From the NCBI RefSeq assembly GCF_033763495.1, contig NZ_JANRKL010000048.1, positions 10,533-74,532 of the forward strand: 64,000 nt of DNA, written 5' to 3'. Origin of the DNA: Haliscomenobacter sp033763495 (GTDB taxonomy: Bacteria; Bacteroidota; Bacteroidia; Chitinophagales; Saprospiraceae). Both the position numbers and the translations under genes were made by a program. This document shows, in pieces, positions 31,378-40,463 of this stretch (position 1 is the stretch's first letter; each line of letters begins with the position of its first letter). The notes under the pieces were generated by a model that searched no databases, had not been told where the DNA came from, and saw only the letters and a list, made by a program, of their open reading frames with translations.

Positions 31378-34300
31378 CTACCGTTTTCTCCTCAAATCCA
31401 AACACCATCCACCTTCTGCCGCCACTGGCACTTCTAATGGCATGGCCACTTCCCGCTCGCCAAACACCCGGGTCTCCCGAACCACCTCTGTTTCCTCACT
31501 CGGCGGGGCAACGGTCAATGTAGTTTGGGTGTGTCCATAATCCCAGAAACGGCTGATCCGGCGACCTTCCGCTTCGAAACTGTTTACGGGGTAGGTCTCG
31601 TAGGCACGGCCACCCGGGTGTGCAACGTGGTAGGTACAGCCACCGATGGAGCGTTTGTTCCAGGTGTCATATACATCGATCACCAGGGGTACATCCACAG
31701 GTACGGTGGGGTGCAAAGCGCTAGGCGGTGCCCAGGCCTTGTAACGAACGCCAGAGACGAATTCTCCATTGATGCCCGTACTGCGCAAAGGCAGTCGCAC
31801 GCCATTGCACAACAACCAATAGCGTTCCGCATTGATGCCGGTAACCTTTACTTCCAGGCGTTCGACGGAGGAATCCACAAAGCGGGCAGTACCCGAGTTG
31901 CTCATTTCTTCACCCAGTACATTCCAGGGCTCGATGCCGCTGCGCAACACCATTTGTACATCACCCACCTGGACACGCCCCAGGAAGGGGAAGCGGAATT
32001 CGAAGAAAGGCTCCAACCATTCCATTTTGAATGGGAAGCCAGCGGCCTGCATTTGATTGCACACATCCCGCAAGTCTTCGCGAACGTAGTGGTGCAAGAG
32101 GTATTTGTCGTGGAGTTCGGTGCCCCAACGCACCAATCTTTGGTTGTAGGGCTGTTTCCAGAACCAGGCGATCAAAGTCCGGATCAGCAGGAGCTGTACC
32201 AAACACATTTCCTTACTGGGTGGCATATCAAAAGCACGGAGCTCCAACAATCCCAGGCGCCCAGAGGAAGAATCGGGGCGATACAATTTATCGATACAAA
32301 ATTCAGCCCGGTGCGTATTGCCCGTGATGTCGACCAGCAGATTGCGGAAAATGCGGTCGGTCAACCAGAAGGGTAGATTGTCTTCCCCTGGCTCCGGAAT
32401 TTGGCTGAAAGCTATTTCGAGTTCATACAACATTTCTGCCCGCCCTTCGTCTACCCGTGGTGCCTGACTGGTGGCACCAATAAATGCAGTAGAAAAAAGG
32501 TAGCTCAAACCTGGGTGGTTTTGCCAAAAACAGATCAAACTGCGCAGCAGATCCGGGCGGCGCAAAATGGGGCTATCCGCTGGAGAAAGCCCGCCAATGG
32601 TTATGTGGTTACCTCCACCCGTACCAGTATGTTTGCCATCCAGCATGAATTTCTCTGCTCCCAAGCGACTTTGCCGGGCGGCTTCAAAAAGATTGTCGTA
32701 GTTATACAGTACTTCACTCCAGGATTTGGCAGGGTGGATGTTGATTTCTACCACACCAGGATCAGGAGTTACGGCTAGTTTTTCGATGCGGTTGTCCCTG
32801 GGTGGCTCGTAGCCCTCAATGATGATTGGAATTTGTAAACGGATCGCCGTTGCTTCCACTGCGGCCAAAAGCTCCAGGTAGTGTTCGATGATTTCGCAAG
32901 GAGGCATAAAAACAAAAATCTTCCCTTCCCGAGCTTCAACGCATAAAGCCGTTTTGATGGTAATCATTAGCTTTTCCGGACGGTAATCGTCCTTTTCCGC
33001 CAGTTCCTTTTTCTTTTTGATGAGGTAAAGTGGGTCCTTGAGTTTGGCTTCCTCTTCGTCTATTTCTTCCGCTTTGTAGACCTTTGGATTGCTCATGCGC
33101 TCGGGGATCCGCTCATCAGCTGGAAGGTCGTAGCGCGCGGCCACCTTATCATGGTATTGCAAAAGGGTACCCACTTCTTCAAATGGACTGCGCTCGATGG
33201 GCTCTTCCTGTTGTTCTGGAGTGAGTTCCGGTAAACGATCAAGGGGAATCCGCAAACCCATCGGGGAATTCCCGGGCAATAAAAACAGGTGTTTGCGACT
33301 GAATTTCCAGGCACAACTCCACCAATGGTCGGTGTCGCGGTTCCAGGCCAAGGGCAGGGCAAAACCACTGGGATTGTTCGGTCCGCGATCGAGTAGTTCC
33401 ATCAAGGTCCGGCGCTCGATGGTGTCCCGCATGTTGATTTTTAAGGGGTCGACGTTTTCGGGCAGGTTACCTTCTTCCCAGAGGAAATAAACCAGGTCTT
33501 CATAAGCTGGGCAGCGATTGAGCGGATTTACGCCCAGGTATTTGGCCATTTCGGCAATGAAGGCTTCGGCATGGGTATGGTCGAATTTGTACTCACCATT
33601 GATATCTGCCAGCCATTGCGGATTGCGCCACATGGTTTGGCCATCTTTGCGCCAAAACAAGGTATAGGCCCAGCGCGGGATGGGTTCACCGGGGTACCAT
33701 TTGCCCATACCATAATGTATAAAGCCTCCTTTGCCAAAAATATCCTTGAGTTTATGCGCCAGATCGTTACCGAGTTTGCGTTTGAGGGCACCATCGGCCG
33801 CGCCATTCCATTGTTCGGATTCCATGTCGTCAACCGAAACAAAAGTTGGCTCACCACCCATGCTCAGGCGTACATCTCCCGCCTGCAATTCCTGATCTAC
33901 AGCATGCCCAAGAGCGATGACTTGTGCCCATTCAGCGTCACTGTAAGGTTTGGTCACTCTGGGGTCCTCATGGATGCGTTCTACGGTGTTGCTGTAGTGA
34001 AAGGTCGTTTGACAAGGTTCCAGGCCGCCAGTGATGGGGGCTGCGCTAACCGGGTCAGGGGTACAGGCTAGTGGGATATGACCTGCCTCGGCCAACAAAC
34101 CCGAGGTGGCATCCAGACCAATCCAACCTGCACCGGGAATGAATACTTCGGCCCAGGCATGTAAGTCCGTAAAATCTGCTTCAGGTCCAGAGGGGCCATC
34201 CAGCGCTTTTTGATCGGCTTTGAGTTGCACCAGATAACCGGATACAAAGCGGGTTGCTAAACCAAAATGCCGCAATGCCTGCACCAAGACCCAACCGGAA

Positions 34301-34848
34301 TCCCGGCAAGAACCCAGAGCTTTGCCAAGGGTCTCTTCACAGGTTTGCACTCCGGTTTCCAGTCGGATGGTATAGTTGACCAGTTTATTCAGGTGTTGGT
34401 TGACGTTCACCAGAAAATTGACGGTGATGTCATTGAGGTATTGTTTACACTCTTCAATGAATTGCATCAAGAGCGGGCCTTTTTCGCTTACTTCCAGATA
34501 GGGGGCCAGCTCTTTGAGCAACTGGGTGTCGTATTGAAAGGGAAATTTCTCTGCGTAATCCTCCAAAAAGAAATCAAAAGGATTGATGGCGCGCAATTCA
34601 GCAATCACCTCTACGTCGATTTTGAATTCCTTAACCCGGTCAGGAAAAACCACCCTTGCCATAAAATTGCCGAAAGGATCCTGTTGCCAATTGACGAAAT
34701 GTGGCTCAGGGCTGATTTTCATTGAATATGCAGCAATTTCGGTGCGGGAATGTACAGCAGGGCGCAGGCGGATGGTTTGGGGCCAAAGTTTAACCAGGCG
34801 GTCGTATTGGTAATGGGTGCTGTGGCGGATCGCTACTTTAATGGCCAT
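31378..34848 (-). CDS. Large transglutaminase-like protein with DUF2126 domain
   Basis: 1156 residues from MAIKVAIRHSTHYQYDRLV; a start 36 bp upstream adds non-conserved residues. Order: Bact_transglu_N (about 1-90), transglutaminase-like core with Cys181 (LGSCRDSGW), His230 (DLHAWAEVF) and Asp246 (GLDATSG), then the long DUF2126 region (about 300-1156; e.g. VRLSMGGEPTFVSVDDMESE, YNYDNLFEAARQSRLGAEKF, GTGGGNHITIGG). In other bacteria this protein accompanies ATP-grasp/alpha-E/transglutaminase gene sets, and DUF2126 is reported as related to amidoligase (glutamine-synthetase-like) enzymes. A peptide-modifying or peptide-ligating role is therefore likely. It diverges from the Anbu operon. Confidence 0.93.
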   Translation of the reverse strand: MAIKVAIRHSTHYQYDRLVKLWPQTIRLRPAVHSRTEIAAYSMKISPEPHFVNWQQDPFGNFMARVVFPDRVKEFKIDVEVIAELRAINPFDFFLEDYAEKFPFQYDTQLLKELAPYLEVSEKGPLLMQFIEECKQYLNDITVNFLVNVNQHLNKLVNYTIRLETGVQTCEETLGKALGSCRDSGWVLVQALRHFGLATRFVSGYLVQLKADQKALDGPSGPEADFTDLHAWAEVFIPGAGWIGLDATSGLLAEAGHIPLACTPDPVSAAPITGGLEPCQTTFHYSNTVERIHEDPRVTKPYSDAEWAQVIALGHAVDQELQAGDVRLSMGGEPTFVSVDDMESEQWNGAADGALKRKLGNDLAHKLKDIFGKGGFIHYGMGKWYPGEPIPRWAYTLFWRKDGQTMWRNPQWLADINGEYKFDHTHAEAFIAEMAKYLGVNPLNRCPAYEDLVYFLWEEGNLPENVDPLKINMRDTIERRTLMELLDRGPNNPSGFALPLAWNRDTDHWWSCAWKFSRKHLFLLPGNSPMGLRIPLDRLPELTPEQQEEPIERSPFEEVGTLLQYHDKVAARYDLPADERIPERMSNPKVYKAEEIDEEEAKLKDPLYLIKKKKELAEKDDYRPEKLMITIKTALCVEAREGKIFVFMPPCEIIEHYLELLAAVEATAIRLQIPIIIEGYEPPRDNRIEKLAVTPDPGVVEINIHPAKSWSEVLYNYDNLFEAARQSRLGAEKFMLDGKHTGTGGGNHITIGGLSPADSPILRRPDLLRSLICFWQNHPGLSYLFSTAFIGATSQAPRVDEGRAEMLYELEIAFSQIPEPGEDNLPFWLTDRIFRNLLVDITGNTHRAEFCIDKLYRPDSSSGRLGLLELRAFDMPPSKEMCLVQLLLIRTLIAWFWKQPYNQRLVRWGTELHDKYLLHHYVREDLRDVCNQMQAAGFPFKMEWLEPFFEFRFPFLGRVQVGDVQMVLRSGIEPWNVLGEEMSNSGTARFVDSSVERLEVKVTGINAERYWLLCNGVRLPLRSTGINGEFVSGVRYKAWAPPSALHPTVPVDVPLVIDVYDTWNKRSIGGCTYHVAHPGGRAYETYPVNSFEAEGRRISRFWDYGHTQTTLTVAPPSEETEVVRETRVFGEREVAMPLEVPVAAEGGWCLDLRRKR

Positions 34849-35165
34849 GGTAGAAAATTTTCGGGCTGTGGTAAAATCGAGCAATTTTATTCAAACACTT
34901 ACGGACACAAGGGAAAGGCCGGTTTAAAAAATAATGCTGGGTCAATTGCTCAAATTTTTCCCGGATATTTGGAAAAAAAAGATTTTAACGTACAAAATGC
35001 GGAAAGCCAGGGAAAGCGCTAAGTTGATAATTGTCAAAATTTTGCGCCTTCATTTTGCGATCTCCGCAATTATTTTGGCAATTTATTGATTTTTTGTAAA
35101 AATAAGCTATTTTTGATCGAAACGATTTTTTATTTACAACAGCGCTTGTCAAAATCGTATGTTTC
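34849..35165. other. 317-bp divergent intergenic region of the Anbu / DUF2126 locus
   Basis: No gene is apparent. The right half is strongly AT-rich and holds a good plus-strand promoter at 35086-35115. No clear minus-strand promoter for the DUF2126 gene was found. The two transcription units probably share regulation through this region. Confidence 0.6.
35086..35115 (+). promoter_or_regulatory. Candidate Bacteroidota promoter for the ATP-grasp / Anbu operon
   Basis: TTG (35086-35088) and TATTTTTG (35108-35115) match the Bacteroidota -33 and TAnnTTTG -7 elements with a 19-nt spacer, and the -7 box lies 50 bp before the ATG at 35166. Confidence 0.6.
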
Positions 35166-36626
35166 ATGACCACAATGAGTAATTTATTTCAACACTATCC
35201 ACTCAATGCGAACCTGTTTGACGAAGTGTTCCGCCAGGATGGACAGGTGTACCCCCATTATGAGGACATACACCGACAATTTAGCCGATTGACCAGTGCT
35301 GATTTTGAGCATTTGAACGAGTACGCCAAGCTATCCTTTCTCAATCAGGGCATCACCTATGCCGTGTATTCAGATGGCCATAAAGGAGCTGAACAAATTT
35401 TTCCCTTTGATCTGTTCCCTCGTGTTATTCCTGCACAGGATTGGGGCCTTTTGGAAAAGGGGCTCATTCAACGCAATCTGGCTCTGAACCTCTTCATCAA
35501 AGATGTTTATGGGGAGCGCAAAATCCTAAAGGACAAAGTTGTTCCTTCTGCCCTCATTTTTTCTTCGCCCCATTACTGCGAAGAGATGAAAAGCATCAAA
35601 CCCAAAAATGACGTTTATTGTCACATCAGCGGGACTGACTTGATCCGACATAGTGATGGCCGCTATTATGTTCTGGAAGACAACCTACGTAGTCCATCGG
35701 GAGTAAGTTATGTGCTTTCAAACCGCGATGCCATGAAACGCACCTTGTCGAATGCTTTTCGTTGGTCCAGTGTTTGTTCGGTAAATGAGTATCCGGCTGA
35801 ATTACTGGCCACTCTACAATCGGTAGCTCCCAATACAGAAGAAAGTCCAACCTGTGCACTCTTGACTCCTGGAACCTATAATTCTGCATATTACGAGCAT
35901 TCCTTTTTGGCCCAAACCATGGGAATTGAACTGGTAGAAGGGCGCGACCTTTTTGTAGAAAACAACTACGTTTACATGCGCACCATTCATGGGCCGAAAA
36001 GGGTGGATGTCATTTACCGCCGCATCGATGACGCCTTTCTTGATCCCCTGGTATTTCGCCCGGAATCCATGCTGGGGGTTGCAGGCATCATGGGGGCTTA
36101 TCGGGCTGGAAACATTACCATCGTGAATGCGCCGGGCACTGGAGTGGCCGACGACAAAGCGGTTTGTTCCTATGTGCCAGACATGATTCGGTATTACCTG
36201 GGTGAAGATCCAATCATTCCCAATGTACCCACCTACCTGTGTGAGCGGGAGGTAGACCTGAAATACGTGCTGGAACACCTTCCGGATTTGGTGATCAAAC
36301 CCGTTGATATGTCGGGTGGCTATGGGGTAACCATTTGTGATCGGCTCAGCACCGCAGAGCTCGAAGAAGTGAAGCAAAAGATTCAGGCCGATCCAAGAAA
36401 TTACATCGCTCAGCCACGGATGTCCCTTTCCGTACATTCTACTTACATTGAAAAGAAAGGAGAATTCGAACCTCGGCACATCGATTTACGCACCTTTACG
36501 CTGATGGGCAAAGATCAGCCCTGGGTATTGCCTGGAGGACTTTCAAGGGTAGCCTTAAAGGAAGGAAGCCTGATTGTTAACTCCTCTCAAGGGGGAGGCT
36601 CGAAGGATACTTGGGTAACCGTTTAA
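35166..36626 (+). CDS. Circularly permuted ATP-grasp type 2 family protein (DUF404/DUF407)
   Basis: 486 residues; a second in-frame ATG lies 9 bp downstream. Family landmarks: an N-terminal YPHYEDIHRQFSRLTSADFE, GITYAVYSDGHKGAEQIFPF, then YVLEDNLRSPSGVSYV (168-183), the nucleotide-binding VIKPVDMSGGYGV (near 375), and YIAQPRMSLSVHSTYIEKKG. ATP-grasp enzymes of this class form amide bonds between a carboxylate and an amine, so this is the candidate peptide synthetase of the locus. It is followed by alpha-E, transglutaminase and Anbu genes on the same strand. Substrate unknown. Confidence 0.94.
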   Translation: MTTMSNLFQHYPLNANLFDEVFRQDGQVYPHYEDIHRQFSRLTSADFEHLNEYAKLSFLNQGITYAVYSDGHKGAEQIFPFDLFPRVIPAQDWGLLEKGLIQRNLALNLFIKDVYGERKILKDKVVPSALIFSSPHYCEEMKSIKPKNDVYCHISGTDLIRHSDGRYYVLEDNLRSPSGVSYVLSNRDAMKRTLSNAFRWSSVCSVNEYPAELLATLQSVAPNTEESPTCALLTPGTYNSAYYEHSFLAQTMGIELVEGRDLFVENNYVYMRTIHGPKRVDVIYRRIDDAFLDPLVFRPESMLGVAGIMGAYRAGNITIVNAPGTGVADDKAVCSYVPDMIRYYLGEDPIIPNVPTYLCEREVDLKYVLEHLPDLVIKPVDMSGGYGVTICDRLSTAELEEVKQKIQADPRNYIAQPRMSLSVHSTYIEKKGEFEPRHIDLRTFTLMGKDQPWVLPGGLSRVALKEGSLIVNSSQGGGSKDTWVTV

Positions 36627-36679
36627 CAATTCCTGAGTGCCGAGGCCCCTTGGCTCAACAGCTAAAGGGAACCTGAGAA

Positions 36680-36745
36680 CTGAAGCATCCGCCACCTATG
36701 GTTTTTTTCATGGTGGCAACATAAAAACCTAACTCATGGCTTCAG
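36680..36745. repeat. Nested inverted repeats between the ATP-grasp and alpha-E genes
   Basis: Outer arms CTGAAGC (36680-36686) and GCTTCAG (36739-36745), inner arms GCCACC (36691-36696) and GGTGGC (36712-36717) around a T-run. The ATG at 36736 lies inside this repeat, which argues that translation of the alpha-E gene begins at the next ATG (36766). Could attenuate or punctuate the operon. Confidence 0.5.
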
Positions 36746-36765
36746 CCGTGGGGGAAATAAAAACC

Positions 36766-37701
36766 ATGTTAGCAAGAATCGCCAATACCTTATACTGGAT
36801 GGGCCGCTACCTCGAAAGAACCGAGCACCTGGCCCGCTACCTTCGCGTCCAATATTTTACCACTCAGGATGCCCCGATGAGCCAAAATCGCCAATTTGTA
36901 CTCAATTCAATTGCGAACATGGCCGGGATTCCCTGGGAGGAGGGCACTGAAATGGATGAAGCAGAGGTCCTATTTAATGTAGCCTTGGACAGCAACAACC
37001 CGATGTCCATCCTTTCGACCATTACTTTTGCCCGGGAGAATGCGCGGGGCATGCGGAACGTCATTTCCACCGAACTTTGGGAGGTCATCAACAAGTATTA
37101 CCACTATGTCAACAATTACCCGGTGGAGTATTTCAAAACCCAGGGTTTGTACGATTTTACCCTGGCTGCTGGCGAAAACTGTTCGGTTATTCGTGGATAT
37201 GTGGATAGTACGCTGACCCATAATGATGTTTGGGCATTGATCAGATTGGGGGTACACCTGGAGCGTACTGCCCAGATAGCCCGGATCATTAGCTGTAAGT
37301 TGTACGATATTTTTGTGTTGACCAATGGCAATGAAAACATGCCTGTGGAGAACTACCAATACACCGTACTATTGAAGTTATTGGAAAGTTTTGACATGAA
37401 CCGTCACCATTACAAAGCAGCACCCGATCGACAAAAAGCGCTGGAGTTTTTGATTTTAAACGCTGATTTTCCGCGCTCTTTGGCTTTTAACTTGCGACAG
37501 ATTCAATACTTTTTGCACAAAATTGGTCTGAAGGAAAAGACACCCCAAAGTGTGGGTTTTAAAGTAGGTAAACTTTGTTCCAAATACCAATATTTGCTGT
37601 TTTCAGAAATTGAAGAAGAGGTAGGCGCTTTTGTTACCGAAACCCTGAACAGTGTTTATGAAATACACGATGCCCTGGAAAGGGATTATTTTCATGTGTA
37701 A
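36766..37701 (+). CDS. Alpha-E domain protein (DUF403)
   Basis: 311 residues from MLARIANTLYWMGRYLERTEH, the typical family opening; an ATG 30 bp upstream falls inside a repeat and is rejected. All-helical protein with the alpha-E features: WMGRYLERTEHLARYL, SILSTITFARENARGMRNVIS, WALIRLGVHLERTAQIARIIS, and PRSLAFNLRQIQYFL, where the conserved Arg/Glu pairs are expected to be functional. Alpha-E proteins occur almost only next to ATP-grasp type 2 and transglutaminase genes; their activity is unproven. It starts 139 bp after the ATP-grasp gene and ends 15 bp before the transglutaminase gene. Confidence 0.93.
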   Translation: MLARIANTLYWMGRYLERTEHLARYLRVQYFTTQDAPMSQNRQFVLNSIANMAGIPWEEGTEMDEAEVLFNVALDSNNPMSILSTITFARENARGMRNVISTELWEVINKYYHYVNNYPVEYFKTQGLYDFTLAAGENCSVIRGYVDSTLTHNDVWALIRLGVHLERTAQIARIISCKLYDIFVLTNGNENMPVENYQYTVLLKLLESFDMNRHHYKAAPDRQKALEFLILNADFPRSLAFNLRQIQYFLHKIGLKEKTPQSVGFKVGKLCSKYQYLLFSEIEEEVGAFVTETLNSVYEIHDALERDYFHV

Positions 37702-37716
37702 GCTTATTCCCGACTT

Positions 37717-38601
37717 ATGACCGATTACGTTATTGAATACCGAACGCTGACCGAATATGAAAAATCCGTTAAGCAAGGGGCTTACGAGTTTTTGATTATG
37801 CCTTGTGAAAATGAATCACAATTGGTCAAACACTACCGATTGCTGCATTCCATGCCTCGCGAACCATTTACAGCGCGCAACAAGTATGGATTTGTCACCT
37901 ATCATTTTCACTCCAATGCCGATACTTTTGATTACTTCTCTTTGAGCTTGTTGGCGCAAGTGGCCAAAAATCTGCCTCCATTTGATGTGATCAACGATTT
38001 GAGCTTGGAAGAAGAAAATTCAATTCTGGAAAGCATTGATTTTCAGATGGATCATCAGTCTTTTTTGCAAAGCACTGCTTTGAGTAGTCTTAAACCCGGG
38101 GATTTTTCCCTAGATTTGCTGCGCAGGAAAGAGGAAACGCTCGGGATGTATTTGTTGCGCCTAAACTCGGCAGTACATGGCCTGCTCCAATACGAACAAG
38201 GCACAACCAACACTGGCACCAGTGCAAAAGAAGCTTTGTTGGGGGGGAGTGGAGTCTGTCAGGATTATGCACACATTATGATCGGGATTTTGCGACAACA
38301 AAATATCCCGACCCGGTATGTGTCCGGTTATCTCAGTTTAAGCGACAATCGCGATTCTCAATTACACGCCTGGGTGGAGGCGTATATTCCCAAAGTGGGT
38401 TGGCGTGGTTTTGACCCCACCAATAACCTGCAAGAAAACGACCACTTTATCAAAATTGCGCACGGAAGAGACTACCTCGATTGCCAGCCCATCAAAGGGG
38501 TATTGGTAACTGAGGGAGAGCACAAAACTTCCTATGAAGTTTCGGTGCGGAACAGCAAGGACTACGATTGGTTCTTGCAGCAACAACAACAACAGCAATA
38601 A
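37717..38601 (+). CDS. Transglutaminase-like cysteine peptidase
   Basis: 294 residues. N-terminal beta domain (Bact_transglu_N-like, about 1-110) followed by the transglutaminase core with Cys181 (GSGVCQDYAHIM), His217 (SQLHAWVEAY) and Asp233 (RGFDPTNN), a complete papain-like triad. Such proteins hydrolyse or form isopeptide/amide bonds. In this locus it sits between the alpha-E and Anbu genes, suggesting it trims or transfers the product of the ATP-grasp enzyme. The protein ends in a run of eight glutamines encoded by a CAA/CAG repeat, a possible length-variable tract. No signal peptide. Confidence 0.94.
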   Translation: MTDYVIEYRTLTEYEKSVKQGAYEFLIMPCENESQLVKHYRLLHSMPREPFTARNKYGFVTYHFHSNADTFDYFSLSLLAQVAKNLPPFDVINDLSLEEENSILESIDFQMDHQSFLQSTALSSLKPGDFSLDLLRRKEETLGMYLLRLNSAVHGLLQYEQGTTNTGTSAKEALLGGSGVCQDYAHIMIGILRQQNIPTRYVSGYLSLSDNRDSQLHAWVEAYIPKVGWRGFDPTNNLQENDHFIKIAHGRDYLDCQPIKGVLVTEGEHKTSYEVSVRNSKDYDWFLQQQQQQQ

Positions 38602-38690
38602 CCTACGAATTTATTCGTGAGTGCATAAACAAGCAAAATGCTGCAATCCAGGATTTTATCCTCGGGATTACAGGTACAACAAAACGAAAA

Positions 38691-39419
38691 ATGACCTATT
38701 GTCTTGGCATTAAAGTACGCAGTGGCCTGGTGGCCATTGCCGATACTCGGATCACTTCAGGTACTGAAACCGCAACTGCAAAAAAAATATCAGTCCACGA
38801 AAGCGGGCAAAACAGCCTCTTTTTGATGACATCTGGCTTGCGCTCCATTCGAGACAAGGCAGTGACCTACTTCGAAGAATTATTTGAGGATGAGTCCTTC
38901 AAATTTGATAAAATGTACAAGGCCGTCAATATGTTTGGCGATCAATTGCGAAGGGTTGCCCAGGAAGACAAAAAATCCCTGGCAGAATCAGGACTGTTTT
39001 TTAACCTCTACGCCATTGTTGGAGGGCAGTTGGAAAACGATAAGGAACACAAATTATACCTGCTTTATCCCGAAGGCAACTGGATTGAGGTAGGTGAGGG
39101 GTCACCCTTTACGATTATCGGAAATTCCGGCTATGGCAAACCCATTCTCAATCGAGCCTTGACTTACGAATCCAGCTTGCGCTTTGCCTTTAAAACCGGG
39201 TTTTTATCCTTCGATTCCACCCGGGTTAGTGCCAATGATGTAGGCTACCCCATCGATGTGGCCTTATACCCACGTGATTCCTACAAATTGGAACAACATC
39301 GGCTGGAGGAAAAAGATACTGCACAAATCGGCCAAATGTGGGCCAGTAAACTAAAAAACAGCATCGATGAAATTCCGGAAAGCTGGATGGATGCATTCCT
39401 GAACAAACCAGAATACTAG
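38691..39419 (+). CDS. Anbu proteasome-like peptidase (bacterial proteasome homologue)
   Basis: 242 residues from MTYCLGIKVRSGLVAIADTR. The frame is open 123 bp further upstream, but this ATG is chosen because Anbu needs Thr2 as the N-terminal nucleophile after removal of Met; the Thr, Asp18 of IADTR and the lysine pair 31-32 fit the proteasome-type active site. Other family segments: SLFLMTSGLRSIRDKAV, FFNLYAIVGGQLENDKEHKL, YLLYPEGNWIEVGEGSPF, IIGNSGYGKPILNRAL. It is an Ntn hydrolase forming ring or lock-washer oligomers in the cytoplasm; its natural substrate is unknown. Last gene of the ATP-grasp / alpha-E / transglutaminase operon, 89 bp after the transglutaminase. Confidence 0.94.
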   Translation: MTYCLGIKVRSGLVAIADTRITSGTETATAKKISVHESGQNSLFLMTSGLRSIRDKAVTYFEELFEDESFKFDKMYKAVNMFGDQLRRVAQEDKKSLAESGLFFNLYAIVGGQLENDKEHKLYLLYPEGNWIEVGEGSPFTIIGNSGYGKPILNRALTYESSLRFAFKTGFLSFDSTRVSANDVGYPIDVALYPRDSYKLEQHRLEEKDTAQIGQMWASKLKNSIDEIPESWMDAFLNKPEY

Positions 39420-39446
39420 CAGGGGGGCAAAATGAGCATTTATTTT

Positions 39447-40463
39447 TTATTGCCCTAAACCGCGTTTCCCAAAATAATTGCCGTATTTTTCAAAATTGGC
39501 CAAAGTTGCGGCTACCTGATCCATTCGTTCAGGCAAGGTGCCTCGCAGGGTAATGTACGGAATTCGCCGTTCGTGTAAATCAGCGATGATTTGTTTTTGG
39601 AAAACCTGACGCTTTTGGTCACCGCTCCGGTCCCAGGTATCGTCGTAAGGAATGTCCACATCGCATAGAAAAAAGAGGTCGTAACGCTGGGCATTCTCCA
39701 AGGCCAGTTGGGTCAGTAGTTGTGGTGCTTTGCCGTGGTAATCTTTTGCATACCTATAGGTGGTAATGGCATTCGTATCCACAAACAAATAACGATTGGC
39801 TTGTAACAAAGCAATTTCCTCCCGCTCCAGATGCCCGATGGCAATCTCGTCAAAAGCTTCAAAACCAATCCTACGGTCAATCTGGTGATTGGTCCAATAT
39901 TCCCGACCATATTCTGCCGCAAAAGTAGTTTGGTATTTTTGGGCCAATGCTTCCGTAAGGGTTGATTTTCCGGTGGACATGGCGCCTACAAAAACTACTT
40001 TGGTAATCAGGTCTTTGTAAACATGGTCGTCGATAAAGGCCCGATACTTTAAAGGATCTTCCCGGATCATGGTAGCGGAAATGGGCACAGTTTGGCGGGC
40101 TTCATCCAGGCGTCGATCCACTGCTCCCAAGGCTTTGCTGACATGATCCCCATAAAATTCACTGCTGTAAAAATGGGTGATGCGCCGTCCATCGAGCATT
40201 TTTAGGATATACTCCTCTTGTTCAATTTCAAAGCCCCGTTCGTTGGAATAACCTTCGGGGCCATCCCAGGCTTCAATGACCGTCACCTGGGGGTAAAGGG
40301 TGCGGATCCAATTGGCCCGTACGCTAAGGGGAATGGTACTTACACTGGTGTCGTAAATCAATACCACCATTTCGTCAACTTCCGCCAGGGCGGTTTCGAT
40401 GACATATTGGTGCCCCCGATGGAAGGGGGCGTATTTGCCGAGGGTGAGACCAGTTGTTTTCAT
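39447..40463 (-). CDS. nadR: NadR-type nicotinamide-nucleotide adenylyltransferase / ribosylnicotinamide kinase
   Basis: 338 residues from MKTTGLTLGKYAPFHRGHQ; an upstream open stretch of 171 bp overlaps pnuC and is rejected. The N-terminal nucleotidyltransferase domain (about 1-160) has the FHRGHQ (HxGH-like) motif and ISATMIRED in the ISSTxxR position. The C-terminal kinase domain (about 165-338) has Walker A GAMSTGKST and VDTNAITTYRYAKDYHG. It phosphorylates nicotinamide riboside to NMN and adenylates NMN to NAD+. Overlaps pnuC by 4 bp (ATGA), so uptake and conversion of the vitamin are coupled. No N-terminal repressor helix-turn-helix is present, so it is not an autoregulator like the E. 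coli protein. Confidence 0.93.
   Translation of the reverse strand: MKTTGLTLGKYAPFHRGHQYVIETALAEVDEMVVLIYDTSVSTIPLSVRANWIRTLYPQVTVIEAWDGPEGYSNERGFEIEQEEYILKMLDGRRITHFYSSEFYGDHVSKALGAVDRRLDEARQTVPISATMIREDPLKYRAFIDDHVYKDLITKVVFVGAMSTGKSTLTEALAQKYQTTFAAEYGREYWTNHQIDRRIGFEAFDEIAIGHLEREEIALLQANRYLFVDTNAITTYRYAKDYHGKAPQLLTQLALENAQRYDLFFLCDVDIPYDDTWDRSGDQKRQVFQKQIIADLHERRIPYITLRGTLPERMDQVAATLANFEKYGNYFGKRGLGQ

Noticed and set aside
31525..32376. Long plus-strand open frame (283 codons) opposite the DUF2126 gene
   Set aside because: It lies entirely antisense to a clearly conserved protein, has no recognisable motif and a composition explained by the codon bias of the opposite strand.
35814..36479. 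221-codon minus-strand open frame opposite the ATP-grasp gene
   Set aside because: His/Asn-rich translation without motif, fully covered by a conserved coding gene on the other strand.
36736..36765. Earlier ATG for the alpha-E protein
   Set aside because: It falls in an inverted-repeat arm (GCTTCAG) and adds residues not seen in the family opening MLARIANTLYWMGRYLE.
38568..38690. Upstream extension of the Anbu reading frame
   Set aside because: Would overlap the transglutaminase 3' end and bury the catalytic Thr inside the chain; the ATG at 38691 exposes Thr2 after Met removal.
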